A stretch of DNA of 64,000 nucleotides from Phycisphaeraceae bacterium D3-23 (GCA_039555135.1 CP114179.1:186001-250000); one strand, 5' to 3'. Positions 26,164 to 36,480 are shown, counted from the first letter of the stretch. Notes: generated by a model from the sequence alone, not told the origin. Numbers and translations are program-made.

Positions 26164-27768
26164 TTACTGCACGCTGCCGGCCAACGCGTCGATCAACCCG
26201 GCCACATCGTGGGGCTGGGCCTCGACGGTCGGCGGATAGCCCGCGTCGGCCAGCGCCATCGTCGTCTTGGGGCCGATCGAGGCGAGCTTGCACCGTGACA
26301 AGGCCGGGGCGTCGTCGCCGAGCAGCGCGACCAGGTTCGTCGCGGTCGAGGAGCTGGTGAAGGTGACCCAGTCGATGTCACCGGCGCGGAAGGCCTCGAC
26401 CACCGCGTCGGGCAACGACTCCACCGGCAGCGTGCGGTAGGCGGTGACTTCGTCGAGGTCCGCCCCGGCGTCGCGCAGACGCCGCGCGATCGCGGGCCCA
26501 GCGATATCCGCGACCGGCAGCAGCAGACGCACGCCAGCCAGGTCATGCGTCGCAGGGAACTCGGCGATGAACGAGTCCGACACGGCCCGGCTGGGGACAA
26601 AGTCGGCGACGATGTTCAATCGCTCGTGTAGGCGATCGGCCGTCGCGCCACCGATGCACGCGAAACGCACCCCCGCCAGCGACCGGCTGTCACGCCCCGC
26701 CCCCGCGATTGATTCCGCCAACGCATCGACCGCGTTCGCGCTGGTCAGGATCACCCAGCCGTAGCTTTCGATCTGCTCCACCGACGTTGCAAGCCGACGC
26801 GCGTCGGCCGCGCGGGGCTCCGCAATACGGATCGTCGGCGCTTCGAGCACTTCCGCGCCGAGGTCCTCGAGCTGTCGCTTCAAGGAAGAGGACTGCTGCC
26901 GGGTGCGCGTCACGACAACGCGCTGGCCAAACAATGGGCGGTTGGTGAAGTAGTCGAGCCCGGGCTCGTCGATCGCGGCGACTTCGCCGACGACGATGAT
27001 CGCGGGGGACGACAGGCCGGCGTCTTCGACGCGCTGCCTGATGTTGTCGAGCGTGCCGGCGACGTGGCGCTGCTTGGGCAGTGTGCCCCACTGCACCAGC
27101 GCGGCGGGCGTCGCGCGTGGCAGCCCGCACGCCGCGAGTTCATCGCAGATCGACTGCAGCCGGCCGACCCCCATGTAGAAGCAGGCGGTGCCGCCGCGCT
27201 CGATGAGCCGGGCCAGGCCTTGGTAGTCGACGGAGGTCGCGCCCTTGGTCGGGTCTTCGTGGCCGGTGATGATCGTCACGGTCGAGGCGATCTTACGGTG
27301 GGTCACGGGGATGCCCGCGGCGGCGGGCGCGGCGATGCCCGCGGTCACGCCCGGGACGACCACCACCGGGACGCCATGCTTCGCGCAGAACACGGCCTCT
27401 TCTGCGCCCCGGCCAAAGAGGTACGGGTCACCACCTTTGAGCCGGACGACGGTGCCGCCCGCGCCGACACGGCGGGCGCGATCGACCATCATCTGGTTGG
27501 TGTCGTCCTGCTTGACCAGGTGCTTTCGTGCGCGCTTGCCGACGTTGATCTTCTCGCAAGCCGGTGGGGCTTCATCAAGCAGGACCGGATTCGCGAGTGC
27601 GTCGTAGAACAGCACATCTGCCTTGCGGAGCGCGGCGAGCCCGGCCACGGTCATCAGCCCGGGGTCGCCCGGGCCGGCCCCCACCAGCACGACGGTCGCG
27701 GCCGACAGCGCGGCGTGCGGTGCTGGGGTCTGGGCGGAATTTTCGGATTTTGCGGTCGGATTCGTCAT
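26164..27768 (-). CDS. cobA-hemD: Fusion: uroporphyrinogen-III C-methyltransferase / uroporphyrinogen-III synthase
   Basis: The 534-residue bifunctional enzyme makes precorrin-2 precursors for siroheme and cobalamin. Residues of about 25-265 are the SAM-dependent CobA/SUMT domain: VGAGPGDPGLMTVAGL, then VRLKGGDPYLFGRG, then the C-terminal GRLQSICDELAAC part. Residues of about 275-530 are HemD, with TRTRQQSSSLKRQL and WVTFTSSSTATNLVALLG. The product supplies siroheme for the sulfite reductase far upstream at 1705. I chose the ATG at 27768. Precorrin-2 dehydrogenase is not in the window. Confidence 0.93.
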   Translation of the reverse strand: MTNPTAKSENSAQTPAPHAALSAATVVLVGAGPGDPGLMTVAGLAALRKADVLFYDALANPVLLDEAPPACEKINVGKRARKHLVKQDDTNQMMVDRARRVGAGGTVVRLKGGDPYLFGRGAEEAVFCAKHGVPVVVVPGVTAGIAAPAAAGIPVTHRKIASTVTIITGHEDPTKGATSVDYQGLARLIERGGTACFYMGVGRLQSICDELAACGLPRATPAALVQWGTLPKQRHVAGTLDNIRQRVEDAGLSSPAIIVVGEVAAIDEPGLDYFTNRPLFGQRVVVTRTRQQSSSLKRQLEDLGAEVLEAPTIRIAEPRAADARRLATSVEQIESYGWVILTSANAVDALAESIAGAGRDSRSLAGVRFACIGGATADRLHERLNIVADFVPSRAVSDSFIAEFPATHDLAGVRLLLPVADIAGPAIARRLRDAGADLDEVTAYRTLPVESLPDAVVEAFRAGDIDWVTFTSSSTATNLVALLGDDAPALSRCKLASIGPKTTMALADAGYPPTVEAQPHDVAGLIDALAGSVQ

Positions 27769-27881
27769 GTTGGGTAAACCCTGCCGGTCGTCGGGCCGAT
27801 GCCCATAGGCGTAGCCCCGCCCCGCCGGCCGGTCGCCGCGCGGAGCCCCGCATTGTACGCCACCCACTTTGGAGCGTCCCC

Positions 27882-28244
27882 ATGACTCAGCCACTCCGCC
27901 TCACCACCGACGACGCGAACTCGGACTCGTTGTTCTTTGAGCGCCGCCGCGCTACTCGCCGCCGCGCGTCAGGCAAGGTCACCGCCGTATACCAGGCCGC
28001 GACCGATAGCGATGGCCCGCAACGCCTGATCACACTGCAACTCAACGACCTCTCGGATACTGGCGTCGGCGTCACCGCGCCCGAGCCGATCTCCGTGGGC
28101 AGCAAGATCACCCTCTTCTTCCCGCCCCACGGCAACGAGCCGGGCTTCGATCTGAGCGGCACCGTCGTCCGCTGCCACAGCATCGACGACAGACACCGCC
28201 TCGGGATCGCGCTGAGCATGGCGGGCACGAAGATGGCCGGCTGA
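27882..28244 (+). CDS. PilZ-domain protein
   Basis: The 120-residue protein is essentially one PilZ domain, the c-di-GMP receptor fold. RRRATRRRASG near residues 22-32 provides the RxxxR motif, and LNDLSDTGVGV provides the D/NxSxxG motif. The remaining beta strands follow, with SGTVVRCHSI. GGAG precedes the ATG. It is divergent from the CobA-HemD gene and terminated by the hairpin at 28283-28306. A diguanylate cyclase lies much further along at 61735, so c-di-GMP signalling is represented in the window. Confidence 0.85.
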   Translation: MTQPLRLTTDDANSDSLFFERRRATRRRASGKVTAVYQAATDSDGPQRLITLQLNDLSDTGVGVTAPEPISVGSKITLFFPPHGNEPGFDLSGTVVRCHSIDDRHRLGIALSMAGTKMAG

Positions 28245-28282
28245 TCGGACGCCGCTTTTGAGACCCCCGAATTGGAGGAAGC

Positions 28283-28306
28283 CCGCGGCGCATGCTGCGG
28301 TTTTTT
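28283..28306 (+). terminator. Rho-independent terminator after the PilZ gene
   Basis: CCGCGGC pairs with GCTGCGG (one G-U pair) around GCAT and is followed by TTTTTT. Confidence 0.8.
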
Positions 28307-28454
28307 CGTGGACGCAACAGCGCGTTTTTTCATTACGATTCCGGTACAGACAGATTTGTAACGCTAGAGTGGACGCGCCCGGCTGACCGATGTATCCGGG
28401 GTATCGCGGGGGGTGTTTGGGCCGACAGCGGCCGGGATCGACCAGGGAACGTCA

Positions 28455-31244
28455 ATGGCCTCGCAATGGATAGTCTTACTCGCGGTGCTCGCGCCGGCCG
28501 CCGTTGGGCTGGTGACGCTGTTCCTGCCGCGCCGCTGGATCGAGCCGCGCACCCTGCTCGCGACGCTGGGCCCGGCGATCGCGTTTGCGCTGCTGGTCGG
28601 CGTCGCGCTCGACAACCGCGATGCGCTGCAGGCGCAGCATGACTACGCCGCAGCGCAGTCGCACGCTCATGACGAACACACCGGCGAGCACCCCGCGAAG
28701 CCGCAAGCGGCGGAGCACGGTGCGCATCACGATGACGACCACGCCGACGCTGAGCCGGGAGCGGCAGCGAGCGAAGAAGCGCCGGGGACGCATGCGCATC
28801 CCCCTGCGCCGCCGACCACCGGCGAGATCAAGTGGATGCCCTCGCTCCACATCAACATCGCCTTCCTCACCGACGGGCTCGGGCTCTTCTTTGGCCTGCT
28901 CGTCAGCGGCATCGGCACGCTCATCATGCTCTACGCCCGGGGCTACTTCGGCCGCGCGGGACCGACGAGCGCGGATGACCTCTACCGCTTCTACCCCACG
29001 CTCGGCTTCTTCACCACCGCGATGCTCGGCGTCGTGCTCGCCGACTTCACCATCCTCACGCTGCTCTTCTGGGAGATGACGTCGATCAGTTCGTTCCTCC
29101 TGATCGGGTGGGACCGCTACGACAAGAAGGCCGTGAAGCTCGCGATGCAGGCGTTCTTCACGACCGGGCTGGGCGGGATGGGGCTGTTCGGCGGGGTGCT
29201 GGTGTTTGGCAACGCGACGGTCGGCCTTGGCGCAGAGGGCGCAGGGATCTGGCGGTGGAGCGAGATGATCGCGCAGAGTGATGAACTGGTCCGCCGACTC
29301 GGCGAGATCGGGCAACACCCACAACTGCTCTGGGCCTTCGTCCTCATGTTCATCGGTGCCGGCACCAAGTCCGCGCAGTTCCCGTTCCACTACTGGCTGC
29401 CCGGCGCGATGGCGGCGCCGACGCCCGTCTCCGCGTTCCTGCACTCGGCGACGATGGTCAAGGCCGGCGTGTTCCTCGTCGGCCGGCTGTTCCCCGTCTT
29501 CGCCGCGCTCCCCTTGTTCCCCAAGCTCATCATCCCGCTGGGCGCGGTCACCATGCTCTACGGCGGGGTCGTCGCGCTCCAGCAGCACGACCTCAAACGC
29601 ATCTTCGCGTTCACCACCGTCAGCCAGCTCGGCCTGCTCATGGCGATGTACGGCGTCGGTGCGATCCAGTACCACGGCCAGTCCGCGATCGACTTCGACA
29701 TCACCCAGATCGCAAACCACGCGTTCTACAAGGCCCCGCTCTTCATCGCGGCCGGCGCGATCGGGCACGTCCTCTCGCGCGACATCACCAAGCTCAACGG
29801 CGCGTTCTACAAACACCCCGCGATCTGCGGCACGATGATGCTCGCCGCGCTCGGGCTCGCCGCGCTGCCCGGGACGATCAGCTTCCAGGCCAAAGAGCTC
29901 TTCCTTTACGGCGTCTACCACGGCATCGAGGCGGGCAACGCCGCGCTCTGGATCGTCCTCGCGATGACCGTCGTCACCGCCATCTGCAACGTCGCGATCT
30001 GCGTCCGCATCTGGACCACACTGCTGGGCCTGCCCGGCGGGATGCGCGAATCCGATGGCGAGCCGGACCACGGCCATCACCATGAACACGTCCACGAGCA
30101 CGGCCTGCTCGCGCACATGATCTGGGTGCCCGGCGCACTGATCGTCTCGCTCCAATTCATCGGCGGCATCTTCCCGACCCTCGCCTGGTCACGCGTCCTC
30201 GGCTTGTTCGAGCAGCCCGCCACCGCACACAACTACTTCAATAGCGGGGGTCACTACGAAGGCATCCCCAACCTCGTCGATATCGCCACAAGTCTCGCGC
30301 ATCCGAGCACTCCGCTGATCTGCTCGATCATCGCCATTGTCCTCGGCGTCACCGTCGGCCTTGCTAAACCATTGCGCGGTTCGATCGGCGACTTCGCCGA
30401 CCGCATCTACCCCGCGATGTACTGGCTCGCGGTCACGGGCGGCGGGCGGTGCTTCCGCGTGATCCAGACCGGCAACCTCAAGCACTACCTGCTGTTCGTC
30501 CTGGGCGCACTCCTGCTCGGGTTCGGCTGGGCGGTGCAGGTCGACCTCGCCAGCGACAACCCGGGCATGCTCGAAGTCTTCTCGGGCGACGCGGCGGGCA
30601 AGCTGTTCGAGTACTGGCCGGGCATCCTGCTCGGGCTGATCGTCTGCCTCACCGCGATCCTCATCCCGCTCACCGAGGTCCGCATCGTGCGCGTCCTGTT
30701 CCTGGGCGCTTGCGGCTTCGCGGTCGTCGGGCTCTACCTCGTCTACCAGGCACCCGACCTCGCGCTGACCCAGCTCATGTTCGAGATCATCTCGGTCATC
30801 CTGTTCGTCATCGTGCTGCGCCTGCTGCCACGCGAAAAACTTGCCGCGATCACACTGGGCAACAAGACCTGGCGCATCGCCGTGTCGTGCGCGATCGGCG
30901 GGCTGTTCGGCTGGATGACACTCATCGCGGCCACCACCGACCGGTCGCAGACCAACCCCGGTGCCGTGCCGCTTGGCCACACGCTTGCGCAGCACAGCTA
31001 CGGTAACGAGGCCGGGCTCGACACCGCGCTGGGCGCACCCGACGCGCCCAACACGCGTGGCGGCGGGGGCAACAACATCGTCAACGTCATCCTCGTCGAC
31101 TTCCGCGGATTCGATACGCTCGGCGAGATCACCGTCCTGGGCATCGCCGCGATGGGCGTCTGGTCCATGCTCCCCCACCGACGCCGACGCGTCGGCGGCA
31201 AGGTCGTCAACGACCCGCACACGGCCAAGGGGGTGGCGCTATGA
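28455..31244 (+). CDS. mnhA: Na+/H+ antiporter subunit A (Mrp/Mnh), histidine-rich
   Basis: The 929-residue membrane subunit is the ND5-like core of the Mrp cation/proton antiporter, with a C-terminal MrpB-like extension ([20 protein letters not shown], then the [16 protein letters not shown] motif typical of MrpA). The [20 protein letters not shown] helix carries conserved proton-path residues. Two unusual histidine-rich stretches stand out: residues 62-115 (11 His) between the second and third helices, and 539-549 (7 His). The start ATG at 28455 has AGGGAA upstream. It is the first of seven genes overlapping by 1 to 4 nt. Confidence 0.94.
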   Translation: MASQWIVLLAVLAPAAVGLVTLFLPRRWIEPRTLLATLGPAIAFALLVGVALDNRDALQAQHDYAAAQSHAHDEHTGEHPAKPQAAEHGAHHDDDHADAEPGAAASEEAPGTHAHPPAPPTTGEIKWMPSLHINIAFLTDGLGLFFGLLVSGIGTLIMLYARGYFGRAGPTSADDLYRFYPTLGFFTTAMLGVVLADFTILTLLFWEMTSISSFLLIGWDRYDKKAVKLAMQAFFTTGLGGMGLFGGVLVFGNATVGLGAEGAGIWRWSEMIAQSDELVRRLGEIGQHPQLLWAFVLMFIGAGTKSAQFPFHYWLPGAMAAPTPVSAFLHSATMVKAGVFLVGRLFPVFAALPLFPKLIIPLGAVTMLYGGVVALQQHDLKRIFAFTTVSQLGLLMAMYGVGAIQYHGQSAIDFDITQIANHAFYKAPLFIAAGAIGHVLSRDITKLNGAFYKHPAICGTMMLAALGLAALPGTISFQAKELFLYGVYHGIEAGNAALWIVLAMTVVTAICNVAICVRIWTTLLGLPGGMRESDGEPDHGHHHEHVHEHGLLAHMIWVPGALIVSLQFIGGIFPTLAWSRVLGLFEQPATAHNYFNSGGHYEGIPNLVDIATSLAHPSTPLICSIIAIVLGVTVGLAKPLRGSIGDFADRIYPAMYWLAVTGGGRCFRVIQTGNLKHYLLFVLGALLLGFGWAVQVDLASDNPGMLEVFSGDAAGKLFEYWPGILLGLIVCLTAILIPLTEVRIVRVLFLGACGFAVVGLYLVYQAPDLALTQLMFEIISVILFVIVLRLLPREKLAAITLGNKTWRIAVSCAIGGLFGWMTLIAATTDRSQTNPGAVPLGHTLAQHSYGNEAGLDTALGAPDAPNTRGGGGNNIVNVILVDFRGFDTLGEITVLGIAAMGVWSMLPHRRRRVGGKVVNDPHTAKGVAL

Positions 31245-31663
31245 GTTCACTCATCCTCCGCAGCGCGATGGGATTGATCTTCCCGCTCACGTTCATCTTC
31301 GCGATCTACATGGCGCTCAAGGGGCACAACGCGCCGGGCGGCGGATTCATCGGCGGGCTCATCGCCGCCACCGCCATGGTGATGGTCCGCATGTCGCACG
31401 GCCAAGCCGCGATGGCGCGCCTGATGCCCTTCCACCCGCGCGTCCTGATCGCCACCGGCCTCGCGATCGCCACGCTGACCGGCATCATCCCGCTGCTTTT
31501 CGACCTGCCCATGCTGACCTCGCGTGCGCCGTACATCTACCCGCTCGGGCAGGAGGTCCATGTCCCCACCGCGTTTTTCTTCGACCTCGGTGTATTCCTC
31601 GTCGTCGTCGGTGTCGCGGCGGGGATGATCTTCCGGCTCGGTGAGGAGGTGGAAGAGGGATGA
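31241..31663 (+). CDS. mnhB: Na+/H+ antiporter subunit B
   Basis: The 140-residue protein has four hydrophobic segments and the MnhB motif GHNAPGGGFIGGLIAA near residues 28-43. It belongs to the seven-subunit Mrp antiporter, in which A and D resemble Complex I antiporter-like subunits. Start and stop overlap the neighbours in ATGA fashion, indicating coupled translation. Confidence 0.93.
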   Translation: MSSLILRSAMGLIFPLTFIFAIYMALKGHNAPGGGFIGGLIAATAMVMVRMSHGQAAMARLMPFHPRVLIATGLAIATLTGIIPLLFDLPMLTSRAPYIYPLGQEVHVPTAFFFDLGVFLVVVGVAAGMIFRLGEEVEEG

Positions 31664-32109
31664 CCTTTGTCCTCGCAATCTGTGTGGCGGTGACGTTTGG
31701 CGTGAGCATCTACCTGATGCTCGGGCGCGAGCTCAAGGGGATCGCCATGGGCGTGTTCCTGATGAGCCACGCGGCAAACCTCTCGATCATCGCGATGAGC
31801 GGCTCGCCCATCCAACCGAAGCAGCAGGTGCAACACGACGGCGCAGTCGCCGCCGAGCTGCTGCCCGCCGCGGTGAAAAAGCCGCCGGTCCTGGAGAGCC
31901 ACGAGCCGCTCGCCCAGCCGTTGGCGCAGATCGTCGACCCGCTGCCCCAGGCGCTGATCCTCACCGCGATCGTCATTGGCTTCGGCGTGATGGCCTTCCT
32001 GCTCACGCTCATCGTCGTGACCAGCCGGACCACGCAGACCATCGAGATCGAGGACCTCGCCAACGAACCCGGCAAACCCGCCCCCGACCAAGGAAACGCT
32101 GAAGGATGA
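31660..32109 (+). CDS. mnhC: Na+/H+ antiporter subunit C
   Basis: The 149-residue protein is the NuoK-like subunit: ICVAVTFGVSIYLMLGR, GVFLMSHAANL, and the family motif DPLPQALILTAIVIGFG. A hydrophilic insertion of roughly 40 residues between the second and third helices makes it longer than the usual 110-residue subunit. Coupled ATGA overlaps link it to mnhB and mnhD. Confidence 0.93.
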   Translation: MTFVLAICVAVTFGVSIYLMLGRELKGIAMGVFLMSHAANLSIIAMSGSPIQPKQQVQHDGAVAAELLPAAVKKPPVLESHEPLAQPLAQIVDPLPQALILTAIVIGFGVMAFLLTLIVVTSRTTQTIEIEDLANEPGKPAPDQGNAEG

Positions 32110-33860
32110 ACCCAAACCTCATCATCCTGCTCTGCGTGATCCCGCTCGTGGCGGGCGTGCTCAACGTGTTCCTGATTAACCGCAGGACCGCGTCGCGCAT
32201 CGTCGGCATCGCGAGCTACGTCGCGGTGCTCGGGCTCGCGCTACGCTTCCTGCTGTACACTGCGCCGCTCGACGGCGCGGCTTCGATCCTCGTCTCGCAG
32301 ATGGGCGACTGGCAAGCGCCCTTCGGCATCACGATCGTCTTTGACTCGCTCTCCGGGCTCCTCATCGCCGCGGCCGCAACGGTCGCGCTGTGCAGCTACA
32401 TCCACAGCTTCTCCTCGCTCGACCCCGCCGTCGAACGCCGCTACTACCACCCGCTGATGCAGATGCTTCTGTTCGGCGTCAACATGAGCTTCCTCACGGG
32501 CGACCTGTTCAACCTCTTCGTCGCCTTCGAGGTGATGCTCATGTCCAGCTACGCGCTGCTGGTCATCGGCACCGGGCTCAAGCAGATGCGCCAGGCCTAC
32601 AAGTACATCCTGCTCAACGTACTCGCATCGACCGTCTTCCTCATGGCGGCCGGCATGGTCTACGGCATGTTCGGCACACTCAACATCGCAGACCTCGCCC
32701 GCATCGTCGCGGAGATCGAGGCCGACCCGATGCGCTCGTTGCCCGCCGGTTTCACCGCCTTGTCGGTCATGTTCCTGCTGGTCTTCGGGCTCAAGGGCGC
32801 GTTCTTCCCGCTGTGGTTCTGGCTCCCCGACACGTACTACACCATCCCGATCGCCGTCGCCGGGCTCTTCGGCGGGCTGCTCACCAAGGTCGGCGTCTAC
32901 ACGGTCGCCCGCCTCTTCCCGCTCATCTTCGCGAGCGACGGCACGGGCTCGCTGATCGACGGCGTCTACACCGGCGGGATGTCGCAGACGATCCAGGTCA
33001 TCCTCATCGTCGCCGCCGCGTTCACCATGTTCCTCGCGGTCCTGGGCGCGGTCTCGCAGCACGAGGTCCGCCGCATCCTCTCCATCCACGTCATCAGCCA
33101 GGTCGGGTACATGGTCTTCGGCATCGCCGTCATGTCCGGCAACGCGCTGGCGGGCTGCGCGTTCTACATGGTCCAGCACATGGTCGTGAAGTGCGCGCTC
33201 TTCCTGTGCTGCGGTGTCATGGAAAAACACGCGGGCAGCGACGACCTCGACAAGCTCGGCGGGCTGCTCAAACGCGACTGGAAGCTCGGCGTCCTCTTCT
33301 TCATCGCCGCGATGTCGCTTGTCGGGCTCCCGCCGCTCTCGGGCTTCTTCGGCAAGATGGTCATCATCCGCGAAGGGTTCAGCGAAGGTCAGTGGTACCT
33401 CGCCGTCGTCGGGCTCGTCACCGGCGCGCTCACGCTGCTCTCCATGCTCAAGATCTGGAGCTACGGCTACTGGAACCCATCGCCCCAAGACGGCTACCCC
33501 GCGAAGACCGAGCCCGCGCGGGTCCGAAGCGGCAACCGCGCCGCGTACCTCGGGATCGCGATGCTCGTCGCGGCCGCGCTATTCCTGGGCTTCGGTGCCG
33601 AGCAGGTCTACACCGTCGCGTTCAAGGCCGGGGACCAGTTACAAAACCCCAAGGCCTACGTCACGGCCGTGCTGGGTGAGGACGCCTACGACCACGCCGA
33701 GCACCTGATCCTTGTGCACCACGAAGACACGCAGACGCCTGAAACCGCGGCAAAAACCGACGCCGACATCACGCCCGCCCCGCAACCGGCCGATACCGCC
33801 GAAGGCGCGGACGCGGTCGGACGCATCGCCCGCGCCAGCCAAGCGGAGGTGTCCCCATGA
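32106..33860 (+). CDS. mnhD: Na+/H+ antiporter subunit D
   Basis: The 584-residue protein is the ND2/ND4-like antiporter subunit with about 14 membrane segments. LKGAFFPLWFWLPDTYYTIP carries the conserved Lys and Trp-Leu-Pro-Asp, and LPPLSGFFGKMVIIREG is the usual late motif. A hydrophilic Ala/Pro/Asp-rich tail of about 60 residues contains several His (HAEHLILVHHED), a weaker echo of the histidine-rich loops in subunit A. Confidence 0.94.
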   Translation: MNPNLIILLCVIPLVAGVLNVFLINRRTASRIVGIASYVAVLGLALRFLLYTAPLDGAASILVSQMGDWQAPFGITIVFDSLSGLLIAAAATVALCSYIHSFSSLDPAVERRYYHPLMQMLLFGVNMSFLTGDLFNLFVAFEVMLMSSYALLVIGTGLKQMRQAYKYILLNVLASTVFLMAAGMVYGMFGTLNIADLARIVAEIEADPMRSLPAGFTALSVMFLLVFGLKGAFFPLWFWLPDTYYTIPIAVAGLFGGLLTKVGVYTVARLFPLIFASDGTGSLIDGVYTGGMSQTIQVILIVAAAFTMFLAVLGAVSQHEVRRILSIHVISQVGYMVFGIAVMSGNALAGCAFYMVQHMVVKCALFLCCGVMEKHAGSDDLDKLGGLLKRDWKLGVLFFIAAMSLVGLPPLSGFFGKMVIIREGFSEGQWYLAVVGLVTGALTLLSMLKIWSYGYWNPSPQDGYPAKTEPARVRSGNRAAYLGIAMLVAAALFLGFGAEQVYTVAFKAGDQLQNPKAYVTAVLGEDAYDHAEHLILVHHEDTQTPETAAKTDADITPAPQPADTAEGADAVGRIARASQAEVSP

Positions 33861-34447
33861 TGATCCGGCTGCTGCTCAACTGCGCGATGACGCTCCTCTG
33901 GATGCTGCTCTGGCAGAGCGCTTCGTTCCTCAACGGCGTACTGGGTTTTGTCGTCAGCGCACTCGTGATCACAATGACGGTCCGGATCCTCAACCTCGGG
34001 AACGCCGAGGACGACGCGCAGGCGGCATCTGTCGCCCCAAGGCGTGCGCTGCACGGCGTCAGCTACCTGCTGCGGCTGGTCAACGTGCTGCGCTTCGCGG
34101 TGTACTTCGTCTACATCCTCATCCGCGCGAACATCGACGTCGCGTGGGAGATCATCACGCCCGGCTTCCACATGAAGCCCCGCATGATCCGCTACCCCGT
34201 CGAGGGGCTCACCGCGGTACAGGTCACGACGCTGGCGAACACGATCACCCTGACGCCCGGCACGCTGAGCGCGGATGTTGACGACGCCGGCACGTGCCTC
34301 TACATCCATGCGATGTATGCTGAACACCGGCAGGACGCTATCGACCAGCTCGACGAGCTAAGAAACCGCCTGATGTGGCTGGTCTTTGGCCAGCGGCCCG
34401 AAGATATGGACCACGACGCGGCCCCGACCACCGCCCCGACGCTATGA
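33857..34447 (+). CDS. mnhE: Na+/H+ antiporter subunit E
   Basis: The 196-residue protein has hydrophobic segments in its N-terminal half and the conserved cytoplasmic domain KPRMIRYPVEGLTAVQVTTL, followed by TLTPGTLS, which are MnhE hallmarks. It is coupled by ATGA overlaps to mnhD and mnhF. The family subunit stabilises the antiporter complex. Confidence 0.92.
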   Translation: MMIRLLLNCAMTLLWMLLWQSASFLNGVLGFVVSALVITMTVRILNLGNAEDDAQAASVAPRRALHGVSYLLRLVNVLRFAVYFVYILIRANIDVAWEIITPGFHMKPRMIRYPVEGLTAVQVTTLANTITLTPGTLSADVDDAGTCLYIHAMYAEHRQDAIDQLDELRNRLMWLVFGQRPEDMDHDAAPTTAPTL

Positions 34448-34896
34448 GTGTGACGCTTGCCCCCATCCTGATCGCTGCGGCCGATGCGTCGCACAGCGCC
34501 GCCGAGTCCGCCGCCCCCAGCGCGGCGCAGCCCTGGCTGATGCTGCTCGTGCAGGTCGGCGTGGGCGTGCTGGTGCTGTCGATCCTGCTGTGTCTTTGGC
34601 GGATGATCCGCGGGCCGCACCTGGCCGACCGCGTGCTCGCGGGCGACACGATGGCGATGCTCGTGGCGGGGCTCGTAATCGTGCTGGCGATTAAGCTCGA
34701 CAGCGCGCTGTTCTACGACGCGGCGATCGTCGTTTCGATCCTCGGCTTCGCAAGCACCGTCGCCTTTGCGCAGTACATCGGCGCGAAGCACAAATCCAGT
34801 GACCGCGACGGCGAGCCGGGCGACGCGATCCACAACCGGCCGGGCCTGTTGCGTCCCACGCCCGGGCCAAACAAACCGCGCGGGGGGGACGCCTGA
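34444..34896 (+). CDS. mnhF: Na+/H+ antiporter subunit F
   Basis: The 150-residue protein has three membrane segments. The conserved RMIRGPHLADRVLAGDTMA and DSALFYDAAIVVSILGFAS motifs identify it as MnhF. N- and C-terminal extensions of about 35 residues each make it longer than the usual 90 residues. I chose the ATG at 34444, which overlaps the mnhE stop; an upstream extension would lie wholly within mnhE. Confidence 0.92.
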   Translation: MSVTLAPILIAAADASHSAAESAAPSAAQPWLMLLVQVGVGVLVLSILLCLWRMIRGPHLADRVLAGDTMAMLVAGLVIVLAIKLDSALFYDAAIVVSILGFASTVAFAQYIGAKHKSSDRDGEPGDAIHNRPGLLRPTPGPNKPRGGDA

Positions 34897-35324
34897 TGCA
34901 GCTCGTCCTCGACATCCTGGCCATCATCGCGCTCGCGATCGGGCTGTTCTTCATGCTCGTCGGCGGCATCGGCGTCGTCCGTCTGCCCGACACCTACCAC
35001 CGCCTGCACGCGGCGAGCAAGTGCTCCACGCTCGGGCTGCTCGGTCTCGTCGTTGCCGCGATGCTGCACGTCGGGACCCTGGCCGTCGTGACCAAGTCCA
35101 TCGCGGTCATCGCGTTCGCATTCGTCGCGGTCCCGGTGGGCTCGCACCTGCTGGCCAAGGCCGCGCACCGCGACAAGGCCCCGCTGTGGGAGGGCACGCT
35201 CAGCGACGAGCTGGCCGACTGCGAGGACGAAGGCGCGTGCAACGCCGACCTCGGCGGTGCGGGCGAGACGGATGAACCCGGTGAGCCCGCCTCAAAAAAA
35301 AAGCGTAAGTCCAGCGCCGCCTGA
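34896..35324 (+). CDS. mnhG: Na+/H+ antiporter subunit G
   Basis: The 142-residue protein has three membrane segments and the MnhG motif GGIGVVRLPDTYHRLHAASKC, here running from about residue 23. The C-terminal tail is acidic, then ends in Lys-rich KKKRKSSAA. It closes the operon; its start overlaps the mnhF stop by one nucleotide. No clear terminator hairpin follows. Confidence 0.93.
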   Translation: MQLVLDILAIIALAIGLFFMLVGGIGVVRLPDTYHRLHAASKCSTLGLLGLVVAAMLHVGTLAVVTKSIAVIAFAFVAVPVGSHLLAKAAHRDKAPLWEGTLSDELADCEDEGACNADLGGAGETDEPGEPASKKKRKSSAA

Positions 35325-35385
35325 GGCGTAGGCCAAGCCGACGCGCGGGTCGCCGCCGCCATCATGCGGCATCGTGCTTGCGTGG

Positions 35386-35400
35386 TACGATGCGGGCATG
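35386..35400 (+). promoter_or_regulatory. Leaderless-type start: TACGAT, 6 nt, ATG
   Basis: The TACGAT hexamer (35386-35391) ends 6 nt before the ATG at 35398, so a normal start site would fall on the start codon itself. No Shine-Dalgarno is present. One of eight starts with this geometry. Confidence 0.55.
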
Positions 35401-36480
35401 GGCAGCAAGCCGGCGGGCACTTCCGGGGCCTCGACGATCGCACGTTACTTCGCGTTCCGGTGGGCGTATCTGTTCCTGTCGTTTATCCTGCTCTGTGTGC
35501 TGATGTCGCTCCTGTTCATCGGCAACCTCTACTACAGCGATGCCGTGCCGTGGTGGAGCCCGTCGTTCCTGATCTACTCCGGCTGGCCCGGCTGGCCCGG
35601 CGTGATCGGCGAGACCGCGGCGTCCCGGCTGCACGGGTTCCTCGGGCTCGATTTCGATGCCTACGGCTGGCGGCGCGGCCCCGCGGCGTGGTGGATCCAG
35701 GAACCGCTCAACATCGCCGCCATCGTAGTCTCGGTCCTACTGATCGTTGCGACGGCGCTCTTCATCATCCCCGCGCAGGGCTCGGCCAAGAACCTGCCCG
35801 CCTCACGCCCGATCCCGCTGCGCGGCCGCATCACCGCCGCGCTGGTCAACGGCTTCATCGCCGCGGCGCTGTTCGCGGGTATCATCGAAACGACGGGGTT
35901 CGATGTCATCCCGGTGCTGGACAAGCTCGGCTGGCTCGTCCCCGCACAGCCGCAGAACATCAACAGCTACGGCTACTACTACCCGCCCCCCGACCGCCTG
36001 ATGCCGACCTGGGGCATCTGGTCGATGGCGTCCTGGCTCAGCACGAGTCTGATCGCGCTGCCGGTTGCGCCGGCCTCGATCGGGGTCGGCATCTTCTGGC
36101 CCCCACCCCGCGACCGCTACTGGCAGACCGAACGCCGGACGCTGATCTACACCGTGCTCGGCCTAGCGATGATCGCCGCGTCTAGCGCACTGTGCGACGA
36201 TGATCCCGACAACTACACCTACCACGAGCACTTCCTCGGCGGATGGTTCAGCGTCTGGCTCGTCGGCTGGTGGGTGCTGACATGGGCCTGGCTGTCGCGT
36301 ACGGCGCTGTTCTTCATGCTCCGCCGGCACGACCTCGCGCTGACCGACCCGGACAACCCCGCCTGCTTCGCCTGCGGCTACAACCTTCGCGGCAGCATCA
36401 TGGCCAAGCAGACCAAGTGCCCGGAGTGCGGCACGCCGATCTCGGAGCGGTTGATGGCAGTCGATTTTGAATCGGCTTAG
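35398..36480 (+). CDS. Membrane protein with C-terminal zinc ribbon
   Basis: The 360-residue protein has about six hydrophobic segments, the first at residues 19-42 (YFAFRWAYLFLSFILLCVLM). The C-terminal cytoplasmic tail carries a zinc ribbon, CFACGYNLRGS then CPECGTPIS, with four Cys. This tail is common on planctomycete membrane proteins of unknown function. Its stop codon overlaps that of the convergent small zinc-ribbon gene within a TTAG sequence. The start fits a leaderless -10 geometry. Function unknown. Confidence 0.78.
   Translation: MGSKPAGTSGASTIARYFAFRWAYLFLSFILLCVLMSLLFIGNLYYSDAVPWWSPSFLIYSGWPGWPGVIGETAASRLHGFLGLDFDAYGWRRGPAAWWIQEPLNIAAIVVSVLLIVATALFIIPAQGSAKNLPASRPIPLRGRITAALVNGFIAAALFAGIIETTGFDVIPVLDKLGWLVPAQPQNINSYGYYYPPPDRLMPTWGIWSMASWLSTSLIALPVAPASIGVGIFWPPPRDRYWQTERRTLIYTVLGLAMIAASSALCDDDPDNYTYHEHFLGGWFSVWLVGWWVLTWAWLSRTALFFMLRRHDLALTDPDNPACFACGYNLRGSIMAKQTKCPECGTPISERLMAVDFESA

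Noticed and set aside
28476-30155. Long minus-strand frame over mnhA
   Set aside because: It lies opposite a conserved membrane protein and is charge-rich low-complexity sequence with no start signal.
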